Source: JAMXLO01 sp036494925 (GTDB lineage Bacteria > Pseudomonadota > Alphaproteobacteria > Acetobacterales > Acetobacteraceae). From it: a DNA stretch of 13,012 nt. The notes beneath the pieces are model-generated. The model made no database searches, was not told the origin of the DNA, and was given only the letters and a program-made list of their open reading frames with translations. How positions within the stretch are numbered: position 1 is the first letter of the stretch; the number at the start of each line of letters is the position of its first letter. Below, one piece after another: positions 1 through 6,529 of this stretch. The translations under genes were made by a program, and so were the position numbers. The stretch lies in NCBI GenBank assembly GCA_036494925.1, contig DASXNR010000202.1, positions 1-13,012 of the forward strand. The letters run 5' to 3'.

Positions 1-2
1 GG

Positions 3-14
3 GAAAGCGCTTTC
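3..14. repeat. 12-bp perfect palindrome
   Basis: GAAAGCGCTTTC is a perfect inverted repeat without a spacer. It lies 15 nt before the REP-like pair. It could be an operator half of something cut off by the window edge, or chance. No T-tract follows, so it does not look like a terminator. Confidence 0.3.
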
Positions 15-29
15 GCTGCGACGGTAATT

Positions 30-111
30 GATGGGTTTCGCTTCGCTCAACCCATCCTACAACTGGCGAGGCGAAGCAGCGTAGGATGGGTTGAGCGATG
101 CGAACCCCATC
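30..111. repeat. REPIN-like element: two inverted REP palindromes with GTAG heads
   Basis: Two 31-nt arms (30-60 read on the minus strand, 81-111 on the plus strand) are inverted copies of each other and match at 29 of 31 positions. They are separated by 20 nt. Each arm starts with GTAG followed by its own hairpin (GATGGGTT ... AACCCATC, the right arm with one bulged C), and the GTAG heads face each other. A GTAG tetranucleotide 5' of an imperfect palindrome is the layout of REP elements mobilised by RAYT (REP-associated tyrosine) transposases, and an inverted pair is the REPIN/BIME form. No RAYT gene is in the window. From memory, closely similar GTAGGATGGGTT-type repeats are scattered through many proteobacterial genomes. 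The right arm covers a possible TTG start at 91 of the next gene, which argues against that start. Confidence 0.75.
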
Positions 112-132
112 AGGGCAGTGGAGCAAGGCACG

Positions 133-1482
133 ATGCGTCAAATGGTTCTGGTCGGTTTCCTGCAGGCGCAGAACTGCACGACGCTGGCGAGCGCGTGGCG
201 GCACCCGGAAAGCCGTACGGATTTCACCACGGCCGCGTACTATCAGAAGATCGGTCAGGTGCTGGAGGAGGGCAAGTTCCAGCTTGGCTTCTTCGACGAC
301 AGGCTGGCGATGCCGGACATCTATGACGGCGGCAATCCCGGCGAGGTGGTGGCGAACGGCGTGCGCGTCGTGAAGATGGATCCGGTGGCGACGATGCTGG
401 CGATGGGTTTCGGCACGCGCCGGCTCGGGATCGGGGCGACGGCTTCCACCACCTATTACGAGCCGTTCGATGTGGCGCGCCGGTTCCAGACCGTTGACCA
501 CATGCTGGGTGGCCGCGCCGCATGGAACGTGGTGACGTCTGTCAACGACGGCGAAGCGCAGAACATGGGCCGCGAGGTGCATCTCGCGCACGACCTGCGC
601 TACGACCGCGCCGACGAGTTCATGGAAATCGTATTAGGCTGCTGGGATGGCTGGGAGGACGATGCGCTCGTCGTCGACAAGCAGTCGGGCTTGTTTGCCG
701 ATCCCGACAAGGTGCATCGCACGGAGTACCGTGGCAAATACCTGACCTCGCGCGGGACCTTCACGGTGCCGCGCTCGCCGCAGGGCCATCCGGTGATCAT
801 CCAGGCGGGTTCGTCGGATCGCGGCGTGCGGTTCTCCGAGCGGTGGGCGGAGACGATATTCGTCGGCTATCCGGATTTCGAGGAGGGCAAGCGGCGCTAT
901 GCTGCCTTCAAGGAGGGCGTGGCGCGACATGGGCGCGATCCCGATCTGGTGACTGTCAATACGATCGCCTATCCGGTCGCAGCCGAGACGAAGGCCGAAG
1001 CCGAAGACAAGATGGCGGTGATCGAGCGCGGTTATCGCGAGGTCGACGGACTGTCGCTGCTGTCCGAGGCGCTGAATTTCGATTTCGCCAGGAAGGGCAT
1101 GGACGAGGCGTTCTCGGACGAGGAGCTGGGCGGCATGTCGGGAATGCAGGCAATGCGTGATCGGGTGATGCGCGTGATCGGCCGCAATCCGACGGTGCGC
1201 GATTTTCTGGAGGTGACGCGCCGCGGCCGGCCGCGCGAGGCGATCGTCGGTGGCCCGAAGGAGATTGCCGACCGCATGGAAAAATGGTTCGTCGAGCGCG
1301 CGTGCGATGGCTACGTGGTAGGTGGCACGCACACGCCGGGGACGTTCGAGGATTTCGTGAAGTTCGTGGTCCCGGAGCTGCAACGGCGCGGCATCTTCCA
1401 GAAGGACTACAAGGGCGCGACGCTGCGGGAGAACCTGGGACTGCCGTGGCCGCGGCGCGGCTGGTGGCGGGCGGACGCATAG
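133..1482 (+). CDS. LLM-class flavin-dependent monooxygenase, NtaA/SnaA/DszA family
   Basis: Predicted cytoplasmic FMNH2-dependent monooxygenase of the bacterial luciferase superfamily, in the branch that includes nitrilotriacetate monooxygenase component A and DszA. These enzymes need a separate flavin reductase, and none is in the window. Using the ATG at 133 the protein has 449 aa, normal for this branch. Visible family features are FFDD near residues 53-56, the ATASTTYYEPFDVAR stretch at about 103-116, GRAAWNVVTS at about 127-136, RYDRADEF at about 156-163 and QAGSS at about 224-228, which contributes to flavin phosphate binding in relatives. The frame stays open back to a TTG at 91, but that codon lies inside the REP-like repeat, whereas the ATG at 133 has GGAG at 120-123 with 9 nt spacing. 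Homology to relatives begins right after this ATG (MVLVGFLQAQN). The DUF1326 gene starts 10 nt downstream, so the three plus-strand genes probably form one transcript. The substrate cannot be read from sequence; nitrilotriacetate or a sulfur heterocycle are only family examples. Confidence 0.9.
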   Translation: MRQMVLVGFLQAQNCTTLASAWRHPESRTDFTTAAYYQKIGQVLEEGKFQLGFFDDRLAMPDIYDGGNPGEVVANGVRVVKMDPVATMLAMGFGTRRLGIGATASTTYYEPFDVARRFQTVDHMLGGRAAWNVVTSVNDGEAQNMGREVHLAHDLRYDRADEFMEIVLGCWDGWEDDALVVDKQSGLFADPDKVHRTEYRGKYLTSRGTFTVPRSPQGHPVIIQAGSSDRGVRFSERWAETIFVGYPDFEEGKRRYAAFKEGVARHGRDPDLVTVNTIAYPVAAETKAEAEDKMAVIERGYREVDGLSLLSEALNFDFARKGMDEAFSDEELGGMSGMQAMRDRVMRVIGRNPTVRDFLEVTRRGRPREAIVGGPKEIADRMEKWFVERACDGYVVGGTHTPGTFEDFVKFVVPELQRRGIFQKDYKGATLRENLGLPWPRRGWWRADA

Positions 1483-1486
1483 GAGG
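1481..1486 (+). promoter_or_regulatory. Strong Shine-Dalgarno AGGAGG overlapping the upstream stop codon
   Basis: A perfect AGGAGG overlaps the TAG stop of the monooxygenase (1480-1482) and sits 6 nt before the ATG at 1493. It fixes the start of the DUF1326 gene and suggests translational coupling with the gene before it. Confidence 0.75.
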
Positions 1487-1492
1487 CAGACG

Positions 1493-2116
1493 ATGTCCGG
1501 AACCGGCTGGCAGATCAGCGGCGAATACATGGAGAGCTGCAACTGCGACTATCTATGTCCTTGTATATACACGAATCCGCAAGCCGAGGTGACGTATGAC
1601 CACTGCACGGCGGCGCTGATCTTCCGGATCGACAAGGGGCAGCGTGACGGCACCGATCTGTCGGGGCTGTGCTTCGCACTGGTGATCCGCTCCGGCAAGA
1701 TCATGGCCGACGGCAACTGGGTGTTTGCCGGCGTGGTGGACGAGCGTGCGGATGATGCGCAGCGTGCCGCGCTGGCCGCGATCGTCGCCGGGGATGCCGG
1801 TGGCCCTCCCGGCATGATCCGCAGCAACCTGGTGAGCGACTTCCGTGGCGTGGCGTTCAAGCCGATCGAATTCAAGCTGGAGGGCCTGAAGCGGTCGGTG
1901 TCGATTCCCGACATCCTGTCGTTCGAGATCGAGGGCGTGCCGTCGCGCAACCGGAGCGGCGAGCCGTTCTATATCGACAACACGGCACATCCGGCCGGCC
2001 GGCGCCTTGCCCTGGCGCGTACCGGCCAATTCCATATGCATGGCTTCGGGCTCGATCTCGACATGGTGGGCAGGGGCAACAACGGCCACTTCGCGCCGTT
2101 CGCCTGGGCGGCGTAG
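1493..2116 (+). CDS. DUF1326 domain-containing protein, Cys-rich, putative metal-binding
   Basis: A 207-aa protein matching the DUF1326 family along its whole length. It has no signal peptide and no membrane segment, so it is probably cytoplasmic. Visible features are the opening ISGEYMESCNCDYLCPC (residues 8-24), with C16, C18, C22 and C24 as two CxC pairs, further Cys at 38 and 60, a Gly/Ser-rich middle, and FHMHGFG near residues 180-186. The Cys pairs and His pair could bind a metal, but this is inferred from the pattern. It lies 10 nt after the monooxygenase and 9 nt before a DUF2182 gene; these two DUF families are commonly found side by side, which supports a joint role. A run of codons unusual for this genome (TAT CTA TGT CCT TGT ATA, 1550-1567) falls exactly on the second CxC pair. 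The start is set by a perfect AGGAGG. The family is confident; the biochemical function is unknown. Confidence 0.88.
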   Translation: MSGTGWQISGEYMESCNCDYLCPCIYTNPQAEVTYDHCTAALIFRIDKGQRDGTDLSGLCFALVIRSGKIMADGNWVFAGVVDERADDAQRAALAAIVAGDAGGPPGMIRSNLVSDFRGVAFKPIEFKLEGLKRSVSIPDILSFEIEGVPSRNRSGEPFYIDNTAHPAGRRLALARTGQFHMHGFGLDLDMVGRGNNGHFAPFAWAA

Positions 2117-2125
2117 GCCCCGCAC

Positions 2126-2890
2126 GTGCGTCTGGCGCCGGCGAGCCTGCTGCGCGGCGAGCGCGCTGTGGTCCTGTTGGCGCTTCTCGGCGTAACGGCG
2201 ATCGCCTGGGCGTATCTGTTCGTCGCTCGCCAGCACATGGACATGTCGATGCCCGGGATGGGCGACATGCCCGGCATGGCGATGCCGTTCGCAGCACCTT
2301 GGGTGTTCGCCATGTGGTGGGTGATGATGCTGGGCATGATGCTGCCCAGTGCGGCGCCGATGATCCTGACGTTCGCCGCACTCGAGCGACGTAAACGGGA
2401 GCGCGAACAGCCTTACGTGCCGACGACGATGTTCGTCGCGGGCTACCTGATCGTGTGGGGCGGATTCAGTCTGGCGGCCACCGCGGCGCAATGGACGCTG
2501 CAGCAGGGCGCCCTGCTGTCACCGATGCTTGGCCTGGTCAGTTCGGTGGCGGGCGGGGTGGTGTTCATCCTGGCCGGAATCTATCAGTTCACGCCGCTGA
2601 AACACGTCTGCCTGCGTCACTGCCGCTCGCCGTTCGCGTTCGTGTTGAACCACTGGCGCGACGGGTGGGGCGGGGCGCTGCGCATGGGCGCCAGCCATGG
2701 CCTGTACTGCCTTGGCTGCTGCTGGGTGCTGATGGCGCTGCTGTTCGCGGTCGGAGTGATGAACCTGCTGTGGGTGGCCGCGATCGCGGCGTTCGTGTTC
2801 GCCGAGAAGCTGGTGCCCGGCGGCGTCTGGATCGGGCGGATCGGCGGCGGCGCGATGGCGGCGTTCGGGGTGTGGCTGCTGGTGCAGTGA
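2126..2890 (+). CDS. DUF2182 multi-pass membrane protein, putative copper-handling partner of DUF1326
   Basis: A 254-aa integral membrane protein of the DUF2182 (COG5486) family. By eye it has hydrophobic segments near residues 14-33, 56-82, 101-120, 137-155, 194-228 and 238-253. Between the first two is a Met-rich stretch (M38, M40, M42, M45, M48, M51 and M53, with H37), like the Met motifs of copper-resistance and copper-transport proteins. Conserved-looking pieces are WWVMMLGMMLPSAAPM (64-79), QFTPLKHVCLRHCRSP (154-169, C162 and C166) and GLYCLGCCW (192-200, C195, C198, C199). From memory, the membrane copper chaperone PpoB2, needed for tyrosinase activity in Marinomonas mediterranea, is linked to this family, which would fit copper delivery; this recall should be verified. 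The start is a GTG at 2126 with only a weak AGG upstream; a GTG at 2168 is possible but would remove the basic N-terminus. The gene is last in the three-gene run and converges on bktB across 27 bp. Confidence 0.85.
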   Translation: MRLAPASLLRGERAVVLLALLGVTAIAWAYLFVARQHMDMSMPGMGDMPGMAMPFAAPWVFAMWWVMMLGMMLPSAAPMILTFAALERRKREREQPYVPTTMFVAGYLIVWGGFSLAATAAQWTLQQGALLSPMLGLVSSVAGGVVFILAGIYQFTPLKHVCLRHCRSPFAFVLNHWRDGWGGALRMGASHGLYCLGCCWVLMALLFAVGVMNLLWVAAIAAFVFAEKLVPGGVWIGRIGGGAMAAFGVWLLVQ

Positions 2891-2917
2891 GCGTCGCCTT
2901 CTCGCAATGACAGCGTG

Positions 2918-4105
2918 CTATACCCGTTCGAAGATCGCCGCGATCCCCTGGCCGCCGCCGATGCACATGGTGACCAGCGCATAGCGTCCGCCGATGCGTT
3001 CCAACTCGTAGAGCGCCTTCACCGCCAGCATCGTGCCGGTCGCGCCGACCGGATGGCCGAGCGATATGCCGGAACCGTTCGGGTTGGTCTTCGCCGGGTC
3101 GAAGCCGAGGTCCTTCGCCACCGCGCAGGCCTGCGCGGCGAACGCCTCGTTACTCTCGATCACATCAATGTCGGCCAGCGCCAGTCCGGCGCGCCGCAAC
3201 GCCATGCGCGTGGCAGGAACCGGGCCTATGCCCATGATCTTCGGATCGACGCCGGCATGTCCGTAGGCGACCAGCCGGCCCATCGGCTTCACGCCGCGCT
3301 GCTCCGCGGTGTTGCGCTCCATCAGCACCACCGCCGCCGCACCATCGTTGATGCCGGAAGCGTTGCCGGCGGTTACCGTGCCGTCCTTGCGGAACACCGG
3401 GCGCAGCTTCGCCAGGTCCTCGGGCTTGGCATCGGCACGCGGATGTTCGTCGGTGTCGAACACCGTCTCGCCGCGCCGCGTCTTCAGCGTCACCGGCAGG
3501 ATCTGCTGCTTGAACCGGCCCTCGGAGATCGCGCGCGCGGCGCGGCGGTGCGACTCGACCGCCAGCGCGTCCTGGTCGCCGCGGGTGATCTGGTGGCTCT
3601 CCGCCAGGTTCTCCGCGGTTTCGCCCATGTGGATGTTGTCGAACGGGTCGTGCAATGCGGCCAGCATCATGTCCACCATCGCCGCATCGCCCATGCGAGC
3701 ACCCCAGCGCACGCCCTGCGCGAGATACGGCGCGCGGCTCATGCTCTCGGCGCCCCCGCCGACGGCGATGTCGGTGTCGCCCAGCATGATGGTCTGCGCC
3801 GCCGACACGATCGCCTGCAGGCCGGAGCCGCACAGCCGGTTGAGCGTCAGCGCCGGCGTCTCCTTCGCCACACCGGCATTCATGGCCGCGACGCGCGCGA
3901 GATACATGTCCTTCGGTTCGGTGTGGATCACGTTGCCGAACACCACCTGCCCCACTTCGTCCCCGGCGACACCTGCGCGCGACAACGCCTCACGCACCAC
4001 CTGCGCGCCGAGATCGGTCGGCGCCACGTCCTTCAGCCCGCCGCCGAAATCGCCGATCGCGGTGCGCACGCCGGAAACCACGACGACCTCGCGTTGCATG
4101 TCCAT
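2918..4105 (-). CDS. bktB: Beta-ketothiolase, BktB-like (acetyl-CoA C-acyltransferase)
   Basis: A thiolase of 395 aa, the normal length. It catalyses reversible thiolytic cleavage of 3-ketoacyl-CoA to acetyl-CoA and a shortened acyl-CoA, or condensation in reverse. Catalytic residues are visible: nucleophile C92 in NRLCGSG, H351 in GHPVGAT and C381 in CIGGGQG. Long stretches closely follow Cupriavidus necator BktB as I remember it (REVVVVSGVRTAIG, FGNVIHTEPKDMYLARVAA, GGGAESMSRAPYL, YALVTMCIGGGQGIAAIFER). BktB accepts C5 as well as C4 substrates, so a role in 3-ketovaleryl-CoA metabolism is likely. The frame extends upstream to 4171, but the ATG at 4105 has GGGAG at 4113-4117 with 7 nt spacing and starts 1 nt after the stop of the FAH gene. 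A second ATG lies at 4099. It is the last gene of a four-gene minus-strand operon, where it probably performs the final chain cleavage. Confidence 0.93.
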   Translation of the reverse strand: MDMQREVVVVSGVRTAIGDFGGGLKDVAPTDLGAQVVREALSRAGVAGDEVGQVVFGNVIHTEPKDMYLARVAAMNAGVAKETPALTLNRLCGSGLQAIVSAAQTIMLGDTDIAVGGGAESMSRAPYLAQGVRWGARMGDAAMVDMMLAALHDPFDNIHMGETAENLAESHQITRGDQDALAVESHRRAARAISEGRFKQQILPVTLKTRRGETVFDTDEHPRADAKPEDLAKLRPVFRKDGTVTAGNASGINDGAAAVVLMERNTAEQRGVKPMGRLVAYGHAGVDPKIMGIGPVPATRMALRRAGLALADIDVIESNEAFAAQACAVAKDLGFDPAKTNPNGSGISLGHPVGATGTMLAVKALYELERIGGRYALVTMCIGGGQGIAAIFERV

Positions 4106-4106
4106 G

Positions 4107-4889
4107 TCAGCTCTCCCGCACAACCGGATTGCGCAATGTGCCGATGCCGGAGATTTCGATCTCGCAGACATCGCCGTGCTTCATGTTCTCAGTGGCGCCC
4201 TCGGTGCCCATCCACAGCACATCGCCGGGATACAGCGTCAGATACCGCGTCATCGACACCAGGAAATCGACCACGCCGAACACCATGTGGTTGGTCGGGA
4301 ACGCGATCAGCTGCCTGCCGTTCAGCCGCACCCTGGTCACCAGATCGTCCAGCTTCACGTTGGTCTCGATCCACGGACCCATCGGCTTGAACGTGTCGGT
4401 GTTCTTGGCGCGCCACAGCGTCCGATCCGCCTTCTGCCAGGTGCGCTCGCTGACGTCGTTGCCGATGGTGTAGCCAAGCACCGCGGAAAGTGCGTTGTCG
4501 CGCGTCAGATGCTTGCACCTCCGGCCGATCACCGCGACCAGTTCGCCCTCGTACTGGACCTGGTCGGTGGCGTCCTTGGGAATGACGATGCTCTCACCGT
4601 GCGCGATCAGGGCGTTGTTGGCGCGATAGCCGGCGTCCGCCTGCTTCGGCAGCTCCACCTTCAGGCCGATCTTCTCGGCCGCCTCGCGCACATGTTCGGC
4701 GTAGTTCAGGCCGGCGGCATAGAAGGTCCGCGGGATCACCGGCAGCAGCTGCCTCACACTCGCGAGCGGCAGACGGGTGGACGTCCGCTCCCACGTCTCG
4801 AACGGCGAGCCGCGCACCGGAATGATCTCGTCACCCTCGACTACGCCGTAACCCGGCGTGGCGTTCTGCTCGAAGCGTGCCCAGCGCAT
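4107..4889 (-). CDS. Fumarylacetoacetate hydrolase (FAH) family protein
   Basis: A 260-aa member of the FAH superfamily. These are divalent-metal enzymes that hydrolyse, decarboxylate, isomerise or hydrate 2-oxo or diketo acids, typically at the end of ring-cleavage pathways. The metal site is visible: E114 and E116 in QYEGELVAVIG and D145 in GNDVSERTWQ. The family motif K168 with GP (TFKPMGPWI) is also present. The loop usually written TGTPxG reads MGTEGATENM (residues 227-236) here, a departure that may affect substrate choice. The start at 4889 has an AGGGGA-like site about 10 nt upstream. The gene is 20 nt after the GMC oxidoreductase and 1 nt before bktB, so it belongs to the same pathway. 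Similar enzymes carry annotations such as 2-hydroxyhepta-2,4-diene-1,7-dioate isomerase, 2-keto-4-pentenoate hydratase or ureidoglycolate lyase; sequence alone does not choose between them. Confidence 0.88.
   Translation of the reverse strand: MRWARFEQNATPGYGVVEGDEIIPVRGSPFETWERTSTRLPLASVRQLLPVIPRTFYAAGLNYAEHVREAAEKIGLKVELPKQADAGYRANNALIAHGESIVIPKDATDQVQYEGELVAVIGRRCKHLTRDNALSAVLGYTIGNDVSERTWQKADRTLWRAKNTDTFKPMGPWIETNVKLDDLVTRVRLNGRQLIAFPTNHMVFGVVDFLVSMTRYLTLYPGDVLWMGTEGATENMKHGDVCEIEISGIGTLRNPVVRES
4113..4117 (-). promoter_or_regulatory. Shine-Dalgarno GGGAG that sets the bktB start
   Basis: Read on the minus strand, GGGAG ends 7 nt before the ATG at 4105 and lies inside the last codons of the FAH-family gene. 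It supports the 4105 start over the longer frame and implies coupled translation with that gene. Confidence 0.6.
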
Positions 4890-4909
4890 GTGACCGGTTT
4901 CCCCTTTCG

Positions 4910-6529
4910 TTACGCCGCCCTGGCGTCTTCCAGGATCATGGCGGCTGCCTTCTCCCCGATCATGATCGACGGCGCATTGGTGTTGCCGGCGATGATGGCC
5001 GGCATGATCGAGGCATCCGCCACCCGCAACCGCTCGACACCATACGCGCGCAGCCGAGGGTCCACCACCGCATCGGTCCCGGCGCCCATGCGGCAGGTGC
5101 CGACCGGATGATGGTTCGACACTCCGCTGGCGCGCACCACGTCGGCGAGTTCGGCGTCGCTGGTGAACTTCGTGCCGGGAGCGATCTCTTCCGCTATGTA
5201 GGACGCCAGCGCCGGCTGTGCGGCGATCCTGCGGCAGGTGCGAATGCCGAAGATCAGCGCCTGCATATCGTAATCCGACCGTAGGAAGTTGAAGCGGATC
5301 TCTGGCGGCGCAAGCGGATCCGGGCTCTTGAGACGGACGGTGCCGCGGCCCTCGGGGCGCAGATGGACCGGGCTCAGCGTGATGCCCGGGAACGGATGCG
5401 GATGGATGCCGTCGCGGTTGCGTTCAGCCGTGCTCCAGGCGGTCATGTTGATCTGGATGTCCGGCCGCTCGAGCCGCGGGTCGCTGCGAACGAATGCGCC
5501 GGCGTACAGGCCGGTGCCGGCCATCATGCCGCGCCGGCCCAACGCGTACTGCACACCGGCGACGAACTTGCGTGATCGGCTGCGCGCGAGATCGTTCAGC
5601 GTGACCGGCTGCGACAGCCGATAGGCGCCGTAGGTGTTGAAGTGATCGTGCAGGTTGGCGCCGACCGCTTGCATGTCGCGCACGATAGGGATGCCGGTTT
5701 CGCTCAACAGGTCCGCGGGTCCGAGGCCGGAGAGTTGCAGCAGATGCGGCGAGCCATACGTGCCGCCGGAGACGATGATTTCGCCGCGGGCGCGTGCCGT
5801 GCGCATACCCTCGGGCGTGCGATACTCAACGCCGACGGCGCGGCCGCTCTCGACCAGTACACGGGTGGCATGTGCCTCGGTGACGACCGTGAGGTTCGGT
5901 CGTTTGCGTGCGGGACGGAGATAGGCGGCAGCCGCGCTCCAGCGGCGGGCGTTGTTGGTCGTGGTCTGGTAGTAGCCGGCGCCTTCCTTCTGCGCGCCGT
6001 TGAAGTCGGCGGTACGCGGGATGCCGGCCTGCGTCGCCGCCTCGACCATCGCTTTGGCGAGCGGCCAGATCTGCGGCGGATCGGACACGCGCAGCGGCCC
6101 GCCGGCGCCGTGAAACTCATCCGCGCCGCGCTGGTTGTCTTCGGCCTTTTTGAAATAGGGAAGCACGGAGTCCCAGTCCCACCCGGTGCAGCCGAGCTGG
6201 CGCCAGTGATCGTAATCGGCGGGATCGCCGCGCATGTAGACCATGCCGTTGATCGAGCTGGTGCCGCCCAGCACCTTGCCGCGAGGCAGATACAGCGTGC
6301 GGTTGTTCAGTTGCTGCTCCGGCGCGCTGTCAAACATCCAGTTGACGCGCGGATTGGCGAACGCCTTGGTGTAGCCGATCGGGATATGGATCCACGGGTT
6401 GCTGTCGCGGATGCCGGCTTCCAGCAGCAGCACGCGGTAGCGGCCGGATTCGGACAGGCGGGAGGCGACGGCACAGCCGGCCGAACCGGCGCCGGTGACG
6501 ATGAAGTCGTAGGCTGCGTCTGCACTCAT
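4910..6529 (-). CDS. GMC-family FAD-dependent alcohol dehydrogenase (choline dehydrogenase-like)
   Basis: A 539-aa glucose-methanol-choline oxidoreductase, full length. It oxidises an alcohol to an aldehyde or ketone with FAD. It shows the dinucleotide-binding motif GAGSAGC (13-19) with E37 ending the second strand, GMC signature 1 around GKVLGGTSSINGM (84-96), a signature 2 region SGGTYGSPHLLQLSG (254-268) and the C-terminal HHPVGTCRMG. By alignment to choline oxidase the catalytic pair is H474 and N518, 44 residues apart as expected. There is no signal peptide, so it is likely cytoplasmic and probably uses a quinone or another carrier rather than O2, which is an inference. Its ATG overlaps the stop of the acyl-CoA synthetase by 4 nt. 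It resembles BetA-type enzymes, but the absence of betaine aldehyde dehydrogenase or betI nearby argues against choline as substrate. Medium or long-chain alcohols, polyethers or terpene alcohols are alternatives. Confidence 0.92.
   Translation of the reverse strand: MSADAAYDFIVTGAGSAGCAVASRLSESGRYRVLLLEAGIRDSNPWIHIPIGYTKAFANPRVNWMFDSAPEQQLNNRTLYLPRGKVLGGTSSINGMVYMRGDPADYDHWRQLGCTGWDWDSVLPYFKKAEDNQRGADEFHGAGGPLRVSDPPQIWPLAKAMVEAATQAGIPRTADFNGAQKEGAGYYQTTTNNARRWSAAAAYLRPARKRPNLTVVTEAHATRVLVESGRAVGVEYRTPEGMRTARARGEIIVSGGTYGSPHLLQLSGLGPADLLSETGIPIVRDMQAVGANLHDHFNTYGAYRLSQPVTLNDLARSRSRKFVAGVQYALGRRGMMAGTGLYAGAFVRSDPRLERPDIQINMTAWSTAERNRDGIHPHPFPGITLSPVHLRPEGRGTVRLKSPDPLAPPEIRFNFLRSDYDMQALIFGIRTCRRIAAQPALASYIAEEIAPGTKFTSDAELADVVRASGVSNHHPVGTCRMGAGTDAVVDPRLRAYGVERLRVADASIMPAIIAGNTNAPSIMIGEKAAAMILEDARAA

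Noticed and set aside
91..132. TTG start giving the monooxygenase 14 extra residues
   Set aside because: The codon lies inside a REP-like palindrome, and the ATG at 133 has a well-spaced GGAG and agrees with family N-termini.
133..1482. Naming the monooxygenase nitrilotriacetate monooxygenase (ntaA)
   Set aside because: Family membership is clear, but substrates vary widely and no flavin reductase ntaB or chelator transporter is nearby.
2915..5111. Long open frames on the plus strand (about 490 and 600 codons) opposite bktB, the FAH gene and the GMC gene
   Set aside because: They are antisense to three well-supported genes, match no family I know, and are expected where GC-rich codon bias removes stops from the opposite strand.
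4910..6529. Calling the GMC gene betA (choline dehydrogenase)
   Set aside because: General motifs fit, but betB, betI and choline transport genes are missing and the operon partners point to acyl-CoA metabolism.
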